Below are positions 31,266 to 40,369 of a stretch of DNA of 64,000 nt, in pieces. Under the pieces are notes generated by a model, which saw nothing but the letters and a program-made list of their open reading frames with translations, was not told where the DNA came from and searched no databases. The stretch comes from Sedimentitalea todarodis. Lineage in GTDB: Bacteria > Pseudomonadota > Alphaproteobacteria > Rhodobacterales > Rhodobacteraceae. Numbering within the stretch: position 1 is the stretch's first letter; every line of letters starts with the position of its first letter. Position numbers and translations under genes: made by a program. The DNA is taken from the NCBI RefSeq assembly GCF_032595355.1, contig NZ_JASMWN010000006.1, forward strand, positions 1 to 64,000, given 5' to 3'.

Positions 31266-33809
31266 ATGTCGCGCTACTCCGCCGCAGAAATCGAATCAAA
31301 GTGGCAAGAGGCCTGGAACAAGGCCAACGTCTTTACCGCCAGCCACAAAACCGACCGCCCCAAGTACTATGTGCTTGAGATGTTCCCATACCCGTCTGGC
31401 CGGATTCACATGGGCCATGTGCGCAACTACACGATGGGCGACGTCATCGCGCGCTACAAGATCGCAACAGGACACAACGTGCTGCACCCGATGGGATGGG
31501 ACGCATTCGGCATGCCGGCGGAAAACGCTGCCATGGCGGTTGGGGCCAATCCGCGCGACTGGACCTATCAGAACATCGCCGACATGCGGGAGCAGATGAA
31601 GCCCCTGGGCCTGTCCATCGACTGGTCACGCGAGTTCGCCACCTGTGATCCGGAGTATTACGGCCAGCAACAGGCGCTGTTTCTCGATTTCCTTCAGGCC
31701 GGCCTCGTCTATCGCAAGAACGCGCTGGTGAACTGGGATCCGGTCGACATGACCGTTCTGGCAAACGAACAGGTGATCGACGGCAAGGGCTGGCGCTCTG
31801 GTGCCGATGTGGAGCGGCGGGAACTGACCCAGTGGTTCTTCAAGATTTCCGACATGGCCGAGGAGTTGCTCGACGCACTGGACGGGCTTGACAACTGGCC
31901 CGCCAAGGTCCGGTTGATGCAGGAAAACTGGATCGGCAAGTCGCGCGGGCTTCAGATGACCTTTGCCCTGTCAGAGCCCGTACACGATCACACTGGCATC
32001 GATGTCTATACGACCCGCCCCGACACGCTCGCGGGCGCGTCCTTCATGGCGCTGTCCATCGATCACCCGCTGTCGCGCGCGCTGGAAGCGGACAACCCCG
32101 ATCTCGCCGCGTTCAACGCCGCTGGCCGCAAGATGGGCACATCCGAGGTCGAACTGGAAAAGGCCGAAAAACGTGGCTTTGACACCGGGCTGACGGTACA
32201 GCACCCGCTGCACCCCGATCAGATCCTGCCGGTCTGGGTCGCCAATTTCGTGCTGATGGATTATGGAACCGGAGCGATCTTCGGTTGCCCCGCCCATGAC
32301 CAGCGTGACCTTGATTTTGCACGCAAATACAACCTGAACGTGATCGACACATTCGTTGCGCTGGACGATGACAGCCGGGTCGGAAACACCGCGTTCGTGC
32401 CGCCCAAGACCGAAAAGGTTCGCTGGATCGACCAGCCCGCGGGATTGGATGTGGCCACTGGTCAAGAGGCGATAGACGCCACCATCGACTGGGCCGAAGC
32501 ACAGGGGCTGGGCGCGGGCAAGACCCAGTTCCGCCTGCGCGACTGGGGCTTGTCCCGCCAGCGCTTCTGGGGCGCACCGATCCCGGTGGTACATTGCGAG
32601 ACCTGCGGGCTGGTGCCCGAAAGGAAAGAAAACCTGCCTGTGCGCCTGCCCGACGATCCCAGCTTCGACAAGCCGGGCAACCCGCTCGATCATCATCCGA
32701 CCTGGCGCGACTGCACCTGCCCGTCCTGTGGTGCGCCTGCCAAACGCGAAACCGACACGATGGACACCTTTGTCGATTCGTCTTGGTACTTCGCCCGCTT
32801 CACCGCGCCCCACGCCAAGACCCCGACCGATCTGGCCGAGGCCGAATACTGGATGAACGTCGACCAGTATATCGGCGGCATCGAACACGCGATCCTGCAC
32901 CTGCTCTATTCCCGCTTTTTCGCACGGGCCATGAAGATCACCGGGCATCTGCCCGCCAAGGCGACCGAGCCTTTTGATGCGCTGTTCACGCAGGGCATGG
33001 TGACGCACGAGATTTACCAGACCCGCGACGCGCGGGGCCGCCCGGTCTATCATTTGCCCGAAGACATCACGGACGGCAAACTCGCCGATGGTTCCCCCGT
33101 CGAGATCATTCCCTCGGCCAAGATGTCGAAATCAAAGAAAAACGTGGTCGACCCGGTGAGCATCATCGCAGCCTTCGGCGCCGATACCGCGCGTTGGTTC
33201 GTGCTGTCTGACAGCCCACCGGAGCGTGACGTGGAGTGGACCGCCGCCGGGGCCGAGGCCGCGCACAAGCACCTTAGTCGGGTTTACCGGATCGCCGATG
33301 ACATCGCCGCCTCAGACACAGGCCCGCATGCCGATGACCAGGATCTCCTGCGCGAGATGCACAAGGCCATCAATGATGTGACCTTGGGCGTCGAATCCTT
33401 TGGCTTCAATGCCGCGATTGCCCGGCTCTACGCCTTTACCAACACGCTGGCAAAGTCCAAGGCGGGCAGTGCCGCGAAACTGCGAGCGGTAAAGACATTG
33501 GCCCAGTTGATGTCCCCAATGACCCCGCACCTGAGCGAGGAAATCTGGACCCGACTTGGCGGTGATGGGCTGATCACGACCGCGCCGTGGCCGGTCGCCG
33601 ATCCCGCAATGCTCGTTGATGACACGGTGACCCTGCCGATCCAGATCAACGGCAAACGCCGCGCGGAAATCAGCGTGCCCAAGGAGATGCCCAAGGACGA
33701 GGTTGAAAAAACCGCGCTGGCAGTGGACGCTGTGCAAAGGGCGCTGAACGGGGCGGTGCCGAAAAAAGTCATCGTGGTCCCCGGCCGGATCGTGAATGTC
33801 GTTGTTTGA
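31266..33809 (+). CDS. leuS: Leucine--tRNA ligase
   Basis: 847 aa from ATG 31266. Class I synthetase: HIGH motif as HMGH (48-51) in PYPSGRIHMGHVRNY, KMSKS in SAKMSKSKKNVVDP, a CP1 editing domain with TTRPDTLAGASFMAL (the T-rich peptide starts TRPDT) and the zinc-binding type CETCGLVPE and CTCPSCGAP. The C-terminal domain has the family ending VVPGRIVNVVV. The gene overlaps lptE by 14 bp. In-frame ATG 31233 lies in the terminator hairpin and is unlikely. Confidence 0.97.
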   Translation: MSRYSAAEIESKWQEAWNKANVFTASHKTDRPKYYVLEMFPYPSGRIHMGHVRNYTMGDVIARYKIATGHNVLHPMGWDAFGMPAENAAMAVGANPRDWTYQNIADMREQMKPLGLSIDWSREFATCDPEYYGQQQALFLDFLQAGLVYRKNALVNWDPVDMTVLANEQVIDGKGWRSGADVERRELTQWFFKISDMAEELLDALDGLDNWPAKVRLMQENWIGKSRGLQMTFALSEPVHDHTGIDVYTTRPDTLAGASFMALSIDHPLSRALEADNPDLAAFNAAGRKMGTSEVELEKAEKRGFDTGLTVQHPLHPDQILPVWVANFVLMDYGTGAIFGCPAHDQRDLDFARKYNLNVIDTFVALDDDSRVGNTAFVPPKTEKVRWIDQPAGLDVATGQEAIDATIDWAEAQGLGAGKTQFRLRDWGLSRQRFWGAPIPVVHCETCGLVPERKENLPVRLPDDPSFDKPGNPLDHHPTWRDCTCPSCGAPAKRETDTMDTFVDSSWYFARFTAPHAKTPTDLAEAEYWMNVDQYIGGIEHAILHLLYSRFFARAMKITGHLPAKATEPFDALFTQGMVTHEIYQTRDARGRPVYHLPEDITDGKLADGSPVEIIPSAKMSKSKKNVVDPVSIIAAFGADTARWFVLSDSPPERDVEWTAAGAEAAHKHLSRVYRIADDIAASDTGPHADDQDLLREMHKAINDVTLGVESFGFNAAIARLYAFTNTLAKSKAGSAAKLRAVKTLAQLMSPMTPHLSEEIWTRLGGDGLITTAPWPVADPAMLVDDTVTLPIQINGKRRAEISVPKEMPKDEVEKTALAVDAVQRALNGAVPKKVIVVPGRIVNVVV

Positions 33810-34281
33810 TCGACGCTCTCTCTTGCTGATGCCACTGGCGCTTGCCGCCTGTGGGTTTCAACCGGTCTATGGGCCCGGCGGTGGGGGCAAGGCGCTCTAT
33901 GGCAAGGTTCGCGTCGACGCGCCGCAGGGTGTTAACACCTACTTCCTTGTGCGCCGCATGGAAGAACAGCTGGGCCGGTCCGCCGACCCGGTCTATCGTC
34001 TGTCCATGGTGCTGGAAATCGGCTTTCAGGGACAGGCAATCACCGCCTCTGGCGCAATCACATATTACAGCGTGATCGGGGCCATCAACTATGCCCTTCA
34101 AGACATCGCCAGCGCGCAGATCGTTGAAGAAGGTCGCGTGAGCAACTTCACTGGCTATTCCGCGACCGGCAACACCGTGGAAACCCTTGCGGCCCAGCGG
34201 GATGCCCGCGAACGGTTGATGGTGATTCTCGCAGATCAGGTCGTGCGCGAACTGAATGCGACAGCGGATCTTCCGTCGTGA
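33796..34281 (+). CDS. lptE: LPS-assembly lipoprotein LptE
   Basis: 161 aa. A twin-arginine-looking but lipoprotein-type signal MSLFDRRSLLLMPLALAACG has the lipobox LAAC (Cys19). The mature start GFQPVYGPGG is the LptE hallmark in alphaproteobacteria. LptE plugs the LptD barrel that puts LPS into the outer membrane. It sits between leuS (14-bp overlap) and holA (4-bp GTGA overlap), the standard leuS-lptE-holA order. Confidence 0.92.
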   Translation: MSLFDRRSLLLMPLALAACGFQPVYGPGGGGKALYGKVRVDAPQGVNTYFLVRRMEEQLGRSADPVYRLSMVLEIGFQGQAITASGAITYYSVIGAINYALQDIASAQIVEEGRVSNFTGYSATGNTVETLAAQRDARERLMVILADQVVRELNATADLPS

Positions 34282-35306
34282 AGCTCGGCGGGCGCGACGC
34301 GGACAGCTATTTTGCCAAGCCCGATCCGGAACGCACCGGCCTGTTGATCTATGGCGCGGATGCCATGCGCGTCGCCCTGAAACGGCAACAGGTGATCGCG
34401 GCACTGCTTGGGGATGGGGCCGAAGAAGAAATGCGCCTGACCCGCATGCCCGGTGCCGATCTGCGCGGCGATCCGGCATTGCTGTTGGATGCGGTCAAGG
34501 CGGTCGGCTTCTTTCCCGGCCTGCGCGCGGTCTTTGTCGAATCGGCCACCGATGCGGCAACCCCAGCGATCCAGACCGCTGTCGCGGACTGGCAGGCCGG
34601 CGACGCCCAGATCATCGTCACGGCCAGCCAGCTCAAGGCCAGCTCCAAGCTGCGAAAACTGTTTGAGAACCACCGTAACACCGTTGCCGTCGGCCTTTAT
34701 GACGATCCGCCCAGCCGCGCCGAGGTCGAGCGCATCCTGGCCGCCGCCGGCCTGCACAAGGTGCCTGCCGACAGCATGGCAGCGCTTGTCGATCTCGCGG
34801 CGGCCCTTGGCCCGGGTGATTTTGCCAGCACCGTTGAAAAGCTGTCGATCTACAAACACGGCGATGACAGCGACCTTGGCCTTGACGATATCGCGGCCTG
34901 CGCCCCGCAATCGACAGAAGCGGCGCTGGATGACATCCTGAACGTGGTCGCCGAGCAGCGCAAGGAAGAGATCGGGCCGCTGCTCAACCGCCTGCAGGCG
35001 CAGGGCACCAACGCGGTCTCGCTCTGCATCGGGGCCACCCGGCATTTTCGCACGCTCTATACGGCTGCCGCAGACCCCGGCGGACCCGCGTCCGGAGTCG
35101 GACGGCTGCGCCCACCGGTCTATGGCCCGCGCCGCGACCGGATCATCCGCCAGGCCAAGACCTGGGGACCTGCCGAGCTGCAAAAGGCGCTGACGCGGCT
35201 CACCGATACGGATTTGCAACTGCGGTCCGCCGGACAGACCGCCCCGGCGATGGCGATCATGGAGCGCACCCTGATCTGGCTCGCCATGCGGATCAGATCA
35301 CGATAA
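34278..35306 (+). CDS. holA: DNA polymerase III delta subunit
   Basis: 342 aa starting at GTG overlapping the lptE stop. The delta subunit of the clamp loader opens the beta ring. It has YFAKPDPERTGLLIYGADAM, a degenerate AAA+ region (no functional Walker A, as usual for delta), ASSKLRKLFEN and the C-terminal collar domain with QKALTRLTDTDLQLRS. Slightly longer N-terminal spacing than E. coli HolA is usual for alphaproteobacteria. Confidence 0.93.
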   Translation: MKLGGRDADSYFAKPDPERTGLLIYGADAMRVALKRQQVIAALLGDGAEEEMRLTRMPGADLRGDPALLLDAVKAVGFFPGLRAVFVESATDAATPAIQTAVADWQAGDAQIIVTASQLKASSKLRKLFENHRNTVAVGLYDDPPSRAEVERILAAAGLHKVPADSMAALVDLAAALGPGDFASTVEKLSIYKHGDDSDLGLDDIAACAPQSTEAALDDILNVVAEQRKEEIGPLLNRLQAQGTNAVSLCIGATRHFRTLYTAAADPGGPASGVGRLRPPVYGPRRDRIIRQAKTWGPAELQKALTRLTDTDLQLRSAGQTAPAMAIMERTLIWLAMRIRSR

Positions 35307-35369
35307 CCAACCTTGACGCCAGCCGTCTGTCGAGCGCCTATGAGTCAGGATGTCATCGGGAGTTGCCAC

Positions 35370-35963
35370 ATGTACAAGGTCTATGGAATCACCGTCACGC
35401 GCACGTTTCGTGTTCTCTGGATGCTGGAAGAGTTGGGTGAGCCTTACGAGTTCATCGTCGCTCCACCGCGCAGCGATGTCATCATGGCGCTAAACCCGTC
35501 GGGCAAGATTCCGGTGTTTCAGGATGGCGACAACACCATTACCGACTCCTCTGCGATCATGACCTACCTGGCCGACAAGCACGGCAAACTGACCTTTCCC
35601 GCAGGCAGCATCGAGCGTGCCCGGCAGGATGCGCTGACCTTCATGATTCTCGACGAACTGGATGCGGTGCTCTGGACTGCGGCCCGTCACAGTTTTGCAT
35701 TGCCCAAAGACAAGCGCGTGCCCGAGGTCAAACCAAGCCTGCAATGGGAATTCAAACAGAACCTCGACCGGCTGGCCGCCCGCTTTGAGGGGCCATTTCT
35801 CATGGGCGAGACCATGACGATTGCTGACATCATTGCGATCCATTGCCTGAACTGGGCCTACAGCGCAAAGTTTCCCGTCGAAAACGAGACCCTTGCAGGC
35901 TATGCCAAAACCATGCGCGAAAGAGACGCGTTCAAACGCGCTCGCGCCCTTGACGCCGCCTGA
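35370..35963 (+). CDS. Glutathione S-transferase family protein
   Basis: 197 aa from ATG 35370. N-terminal thioredoxin domain: MYKVYGITVTRTFRVLWMLEEL (in part), LNPSGKIPVFQDG with the cis-Pro, and TDSSAIMTYLADKHG, which binds the gamma-glutamyl part of glutathione. The C-terminal helical domain carries PFLMGETMTIADIIAIHCLNWA. Substrate unknown. An earlier in-frame start at 35313 is unlike the family. It is convergent with the flavoprotein gene, 18 bp away. Confidence 0.92.
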   Translation: MYKVYGITVTRTFRVLWMLEELGEPYEFIVAPPRSDVIMALNPSGKIPVFQDGDNTITDSSAIMTYLADKHGKLTFPAGSIERARQDALTFMILDELDAVLWTAARHSFALPKDKRVPEVKPSLQWEFKQNLDRLAARFEGPFLMGETMTIADIIAIHCLNWAYSAKFPVENETLAGYAKTMRERDAFKRARALDAA

Positions 35964-35981
35964 TAGCGGGACGGGCGTCTG

Positions 35982-37172
35982 TCACCTGACTTTCGCGACC
36001 TGTGCCGCCGCGCGCCCTGCCCAACGCCCGGTGGCCAGACACGCGGTCAGCAGATAGCCTCCGGTCGGCGCGTCCCAATCCAGCATCTCTCCGGCGCAGA
36101 ACACACCCGGTATTGCCCGCAACATCAGCCCGTCATCCAGAGACCTGCGCGCAACGCCCCCCGCCGTCGAGATCGCTTCATCCATCGGGCGCAAACCTGC
36201 TGTGCGCACTGGCAATGCCTTGAGCGTCGCCACCCATTTCTCTCGTGGCAGCGGTGCACCTTGCGTCATTTCGAAGAACAGCGCGAGCTTTGCAGGCGGC
36301 AAGCGCAACCCATTCCTCAACCAGTGGGACAATCGAACTTTCGCCCCCTTCGACGCCAACCGTTTCGTTAGCACCTCGGCCGTCAAATCCGGCACCAGAT
36401 CAACGCTCAGCGTGGCCCCCGCGCGCAGCGCAGGCGTTAACGCGTAGACCCCGCCACCTTCCAGACCGCGCCGTGAAATTGTCGCCTCTCCGCGCGAAGA
36501 CAGGTCTCCCGCCTGCCAGCGCACCGACTTCAGCGCCGCGCCCAGATGCGGTGCCATATGTGCGCTCCAGTCCAGATTGATCCCCACGTTGGATGGCGCA
36601 AACGCAGCCAGTTCCACGCCCCGCGCCGCCAGAATTTCCGCCCAGGCCCCGTCTGATCCCAACCGCGCCCAACTGGCGCCGCCCAATGCCAGAACCGTTA
36701 CATCCGCTGCCAATTCCTGCAGCCCATGAGGCGTGTCAAAGCGGGCAGCGCCGCACTCTGTCCAACCGGTCCAGCGCCATCGCGTCTGCCGGGCAACGCC
36801 CAGGCCATCAAGCCGTGCGAGCCATGCGCGCAGCAACGGGCTGGCCTTCATCGCCACCGGAAACACCCGCCCGCTGCTGCCGGTGAACAGGTCTTGCCCC
36901 AGCCCGCGTGCCCAGTCCTGCACCGCCCTGGCGTCAAACTTCGCGAGCATCGGTTGCAACCAAGCGGCCGCGTCGGCATAGGCCGAATTGAACATGGACG
37001 CGGGTTCATCCTTGGTCAGGTTCAGCCCGGACTTTCCCGCCATCAGAAATTTGCGTCCGACCGATGGCTTGGCCTCGGCCACCGTCACGCGGCACCCGGC
37101 GCGTGCCAGCTCTTCCGCGGCCATCAATCCCGCCGGTCCGGTACCTATGACAAGCGCGTTGCAGTGGCTCAT
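35982..37172 (-). CDS. NAD(P)/FAD-dependent oxidoreductase, HI0933-like (TIGR03862 type)
   Basis: 396 aa flavoprotein. The N-terminal FAD fold is ALVIGTGPAGLMAAEELARAG, then GRKFLMAGKSGLNLT, TGSSGRVFPVAMKASPLLRAW and GGASWARLGSDG. The C-terminal FAD contact is GVFCAGEMLDWDAPTGGYLL. These match the HI0933/YhiN family in the subtype TIGR03862, whose substrate is unknown. Its ATG overlap suggests cotranscription: it begins 4 bp inside the end of the MscS gene, which is upstream. Confidence 0.9.
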   Translation of the reverse strand: MSHCNALVIGTGPAGLMAAEELARAGCRVTVAEAKPSVGRKFLMAGKSGLNLTKDEPASMFNSAYADAAAWLQPMLAKFDARAVQDWARGLGQDLFTGSSGRVFPVAMKASPLLRAWLARLDGLGVARQTRWRWTGWTECGAARFDTPHGLQELAADVTVLALGGASWARLGSDGAWAEILAARGVELAAFAPSNVGINLDWSAHMAPHLGAALKSVRWQAGDLSSRGEATISRRGLEGGGVYALTPALRAGATLSVDLVPDLTAEVLTKRLASKGAKVRLSHWLRNGLRLPPAKLALFFEMTQGAPLPREKWVATLKALPVRTAGLRPMDEAISTAGGVARRSLDDGLMLRAIPGVFCAGEMLDWDAPTGGYLLTACLATGRWAGRAAAQVAKVR

Positions 37173-38503
37173 TCAGTCGGTGCAGGCAACCCGCCCTTCA
37201 ACTCGACAACCCGATGCGGATAGGGGATTTCGATATTGTTGTCCTTGAGCGCATTCCACACCGCAAACAACACTTTGGGCGTGAACTTGTTGCGCCCATC
37301 GTCAATTCCGTTCACCCAGAATTCGACTGCGAAATCAATGCCGCTGTCGCCAAACCCGCGCAACTCGCAATCCGGGCCATCCGGCTCTTGCAACACGAAC
37401 GGCAGCTTGGCCACGGCGCTCTCGATAATCTTGGGAACCTTGTTGATGTCGGTGTCATAGCTCACTGAAAACGGGGCTTCGTACCGATTGGCCGATCCGC
37501 TGTCGGAATAATTGACCACGCGCGTCGTGATGAAATCCTCGTTCGGCACCACGATCCAGCGGCCATCAAACGTTTCCAGAATGGCTGCCCGCGCGGTCAT
37601 CTTGACGATGGTGCCAGCTTCGCCGCCATCCAGTTCCACATAGTCACCCACCGTGGCCTGCCCTTCGAGCAGCAGGATCACACCCGAGATGAAGTTCGAC
37701 GCGATCTTTTGAAGACCGAAGCCGAGACCAACGCCAATCGCACCGCCCAGCACGGCGAGTGTCGACAGGTTCACACCCATGATGTTCATCAACAGGATAA
37801 AGGCGAGACCGAAGATCGCGATCTCTGCTGCCTTGATCGCAAGCTCGCGGGTGGCGGGACGCATCTGTTCCTGTTTCTTGAGAAACGCCGCGGACTGATC
37901 GTTGGACCATCGCCCGAACCAAAACAGCAAGCTGCCGGCAATCACCCCCCGTGCCAGGGCAATCAGCGAGAACCGGATATTGCCCAGCCCCACGGTGGTT
38001 TCGGAAAGCCACAGGCTGACATCATCCAGAAGGCCCAGGGCGTATAGGGCCGCCATGGGCAACAATACGAACCGACCGAGCGCATTGAGGAAGGGTTCGT
38101 CGATGATCTCTTTGACTAGAATGCGCGCCGCCAGGAACAGGAACACCCGTTTTCCAAACGCGATGACCTCGCCGCTGTCAAACAGCGACCGCACGACACC
38201 TTCGCCGACACCGGTAAACAGATAGGCCAAGAGCGGCAGGATCAGCGGCAGAAACGCCAGAACCGTACGTCGCGCGGTGGCAATCATGCCGTTCTGATCT
38301 TCAGGAGGTGACAGAAGCCGGGTCAGGGCCGGCCGAATCTTGCGGGTCACCAACAGGGCCACGATAAACGCCCCGACGAGCAGGGCAAACTGCGTCCACG
38401 CCGCCGGACTCAACAGCCATCCCCTGGCCAGTTCCCAACCCTGTAACCCGAGATCAACGGCCTGCCGTACGATCTCCGGTTGGTTCTCCAGATCAAAATC
38501 CAT
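37169..38503 (-). CDS. MscS-family mechanosensitive ion channel protein
   Basis: 444 aa from ATG 38503 (a GTG at 38506 is also possible). About six transmembrane segments precede the MscS core: GLGFGLQKIASNFISGVILL is the pore-lining TM3 and upper beta domain, followed by EGQATVGDYVELDGGEAGTI and the C-terminal domain with RWIVVPNEDFITTRVVNYS. These large MscS proteins release solutes on hypo-osmotic shock. It ends in IPYPHRVVELKGG, as in the family. It is upstream partner of the flavoprotein. Confidence 0.93.
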   Translation of the reverse strand: MDFDLENQPEIVRQAVDLGLQGWELARGWLLSPAAWTQFALLVGAFIVALLVTRKIRPALTRLLSPPEDQNGMIATARRTVLAFLPLILPLLAYLFTGVGEGVVRSLFDSGEVIAFGKRVFLFLAARILVKEIIDEPFLNALGRFVLLPMAALYALGLLDDVSLWLSETTVGLGNIRFSLIALARGVIAGSLLFWFGRWSNDQSAAFLKKQEQMRPATRELAIKAAEIAIFGLAFILLMNIMGVNLSTLAVLGGAIGVGLGFGLQKIASNFISGVILLLEGQATVGDYVELDGGEAGTIVKMTARAAILETFDGRWIVVPNEDFITTRVVNYSDSGSANRYEAPFSVSYDTDINKVPKIIESAVAKLPFVLQEPDGPDCELRGFGDSGIDFAVEFWVNGIDDGRNKFTPKVLFAVWNALKDNNIEIPYPHRVVELKGGLPAPTE

Positions 38504-38575
38504 CACTCTTGCTCACACTCTTTTCGCGTACTACCCAAAGACCCTTGCCCATCTGGCGCCAAAGGATCAAGCGCG

Positions 38576-38881
38576 ATGTCCGGTGACACGCCCCCAATAT
38601 GCGCTCTGTGCGGTCGCCCCATCCCGCCCGATGTCCCGCGAAGCCAGCATCATTTGATCCCGCGGCTGCGGGGCGGCAAGGGCGGACCAACCGTCTTGCT
38701 CCACGATATCTGTCATCGCGAGATCCACGCCAGTCTGACGGAAACCGAACTCGCACGTGACTTTTCTACCGTGGACGCGCTGCGGTCTCATCCGAGGCTG
38801 GCCAGGTTCATCGCCTGGGTCCGCAAACGGCCGCCTGAATTTCGGTCGCGCGTGCCGGGAAAACGGCGCAGCAGGTCCTAA
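38576..38881 (+). CDS. HNH endonuclease domain protein
   Basis: 101 aa from ATG 38576. It has a compact HNH fold: CALCGR, then SQHHLIPRLRGGKGGPTVLLHDICHREIHA (in part HHLIPRLRGG and CHREIHA), with zinc cysteines CxxC and C-H. The metal-binding His and the HNH/N order appear intact. Small stand-alone HNH proteins like this are common and have no fixed role (DNA repair, restriction or a moonlighting fold). It lies divergent to mscS and its last 4 bp overlap the convergent enoyl-CoA hydratase gene. Confidence 0.85.
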   Translation: MSGDTPPICALCGRPIPPDVPRSQHHLIPRLRGGKGGPTVLLHDICHREIHASLTETELARDFSTVDALRSHPRLARFIAWVRKRPPEFRSRVPGKRRSRS

Positions 38882-39498
38882 TCGACGGGTTTGCCGCACA
38901 ACCGGGCGATCCCCGTTGCGATGTCGGAATGTGCCGCGCAGGAATTTGCCGTCAAATCGCGGGCGGTGCCCAGCAACGCCTCCGGCTCCACGATCCGGTC
39001 GATCAGCCCGATTTGCAGGGCCTCATCCGCGAGAACCCGTTGGCCGGCCATCAGGATCAGCTTGGCGCGCGATGGACCGACAAGCGCCATCAGGCGCGCG
39101 GGATCCGAGGGTTGCGGCAGAAAGCCCAGCTTCATCACCGGGTAAAAGAACTTGGCACCGGGCACCGCGATGCGCAGGTCGCAGGCCAGCGCCATGCCCA
39201 TCGCCCCCCCGGCCAACGTCCCGTTCAGCGCGGCAACGGTAAGACAGGGCAAGCGCGCGATCGCGCCTGACAGACGCTCCCAAACCTCCGATTTGGCCAA
39301 TCCCGCGCGGGCTTCGTCGAGATCCGCACCGGCACTGAACACCTTTCCGGTGCCGGTCAGGATCAGCGCGCGCGCTTCGGTCGCGGACTCGGCGATCCCC
39401 GCAAGTTCGGCGAGCATGTCACCCGTCAGCGAGTTGGCTTTGTCCGGTCGATTGATCGTGACCGTCCAGAGGCCGTCATCGCGCATCAGTTCGATCAT
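38878..39498 (-). CDS. Enoyl-CoA hydratase/isomerase family protein
   Basis: 206 aa crotonase-fold protein, shorter than the usual 250-260 aa. It has WTVTINRPDKANSL, FSAGADLDEA forming the first oxyanion-hole strand, and TLAGGAMGMALACDLRIA forming the second. Catalytic acids cannot be assigned with confidence. The C-terminal trimerisation helices look reduced. It overlaps the SDR gene upstream by 4 bp (ATGA), suggesting a shared lipid or acyl-CoA pathway. Confidence 0.88.
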   Translation of the reverse strand: MIELMRDDGLWTVTINRPDKANSLTGDMLAELAGIAESATEARALILTGTGKVFSAGADLDEARAGLAKSEVWERLSGAIARLPCLTVAALNGTLAGGAMGMALACDLRIAVPGAKFFYPVMKLGFLPQPSDPARLMALVGPSRAKLILMAGQRVLADEALQIGLIDRIVEPEALLGTARDLTANSCAAHSDIATGIARLCGKPVD

Positions 39499-40244
39499 GC
39501 CAGGCCGACCCGCTTGAGAATGCCTTCGTCACGCAGGGAAATCTCGGAGCCGATGAACTCGTCCGCATCCGGTGAACACATCCACAGCAACGTGCGGGCG
39601 GGCCAGTCCGGCGGAACATGATCTTCCCAGTCAAGCTGGCTGACCGGGTTGATGCCGCTGGCCTTGATCTCGCGCTGCATCTGGGTCGCCACGGTGCCCG
39701 GCGACAGGCCCATCGCACGGATACCCGCCGCGCGGTTTTCCTTGTCGGCACAACGGGTCAGCATCGCCGCCCCGGCCTTGGACGCACAATAGTGGCTCCA
39801 CGCCTCGATCGGACTGTGTGCCGCGCCTGAACTTATGGTGAGAATACTGCCGCCGCCGGATTGGGTCATCACCGGCAGAGCAGCGCGCATACCATAGAAA
39901 ACACCCTTGAGGTTGATATCCACGACCTGCCCCCAGTCGGCGGGGTCTGCGGTTGCCAGATGTGAGATCGGTTCGACCACACCGGCGTTGTTGATCAGCA
40001 CGTCCAGCCCGCCAAAACGCTCCAGACAGGCCTGGACGGCGGCGTCGACCTGGGCAAAATCGCTGACATCGCAGACCATGCCAAAGGCTCGTTCGCCCAA
40101 ATCGGCGGCGAGGCTTTCGACAGTTGAAGCGCTGCGCGCCACCAGACCGACATTGGCCCCGGCCAGCGCAAAGACCCGCGCCGCTTCCGCACCGATACCG
40201 CGACTGGCACCGGTGATCAGTACCGTCTTTCCCGTCATGTCCAT
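39495..40244 (-). CDS. SDR family NAD(P)-dependent oxidoreductase
   Basis: About 249 aa from ATG 40244 (AAGGA is 8 bp upstream; GTG 40250 is in frame). Rossmann motif TGASRGIG (TGxxxGxG), NNAG at the end of beta 4, and the catalytic Ser, Tyr and Lys in ISSGAAHS...YCASKAG. The substrate is unknown. It pairs with the enoyl-CoA hydratase-like gene immediately downstream. Confidence 0.92.
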   Translation of the reverse strand: MDMTGKTVLITGASRGIGAEAARVFALAGANVGLVARSASTVESLAADLGERAFGMVCDVSDFAQVDAAVQACLERFGGLDVLINNAGVVEPISHLATADPADWGQVVDINLKGVFYGMRAALPVMTQSGGGSILTISSGAAHSPIEAWSHYCASKAGAAMLTRCADKENRAAGIRAMGLSPGTVATQMQREIKASGINPVSQLDWEDHVPPDWPARTLLWMCSPDADEFIGSEISLRDEGILKRVGLA

Positions 40245-40369
40245 CTGCACGATCCTTCACAATGCTGCACGGTCTCGTGGTAATGCCACGAATTGATCGG
40301 GTCCACCCCTTGACGCCCGATTGCCAAGCGCAGACGATGCGCCGAAATTTTCCTTGGAAGGGTTTACCC

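Noticed and set aside
31971..33053. 360-codon open frame on the minus strand within leuS
   Set aside because: Shadow of leuS; no domain, signal or ribosome-binding site supports it.
38576..38881. HNH protein as part of a restriction or phage system
   Set aside because: No methyltransferase, integrase, terminase or defence gene is nearby; it sits among core metabolic genes.
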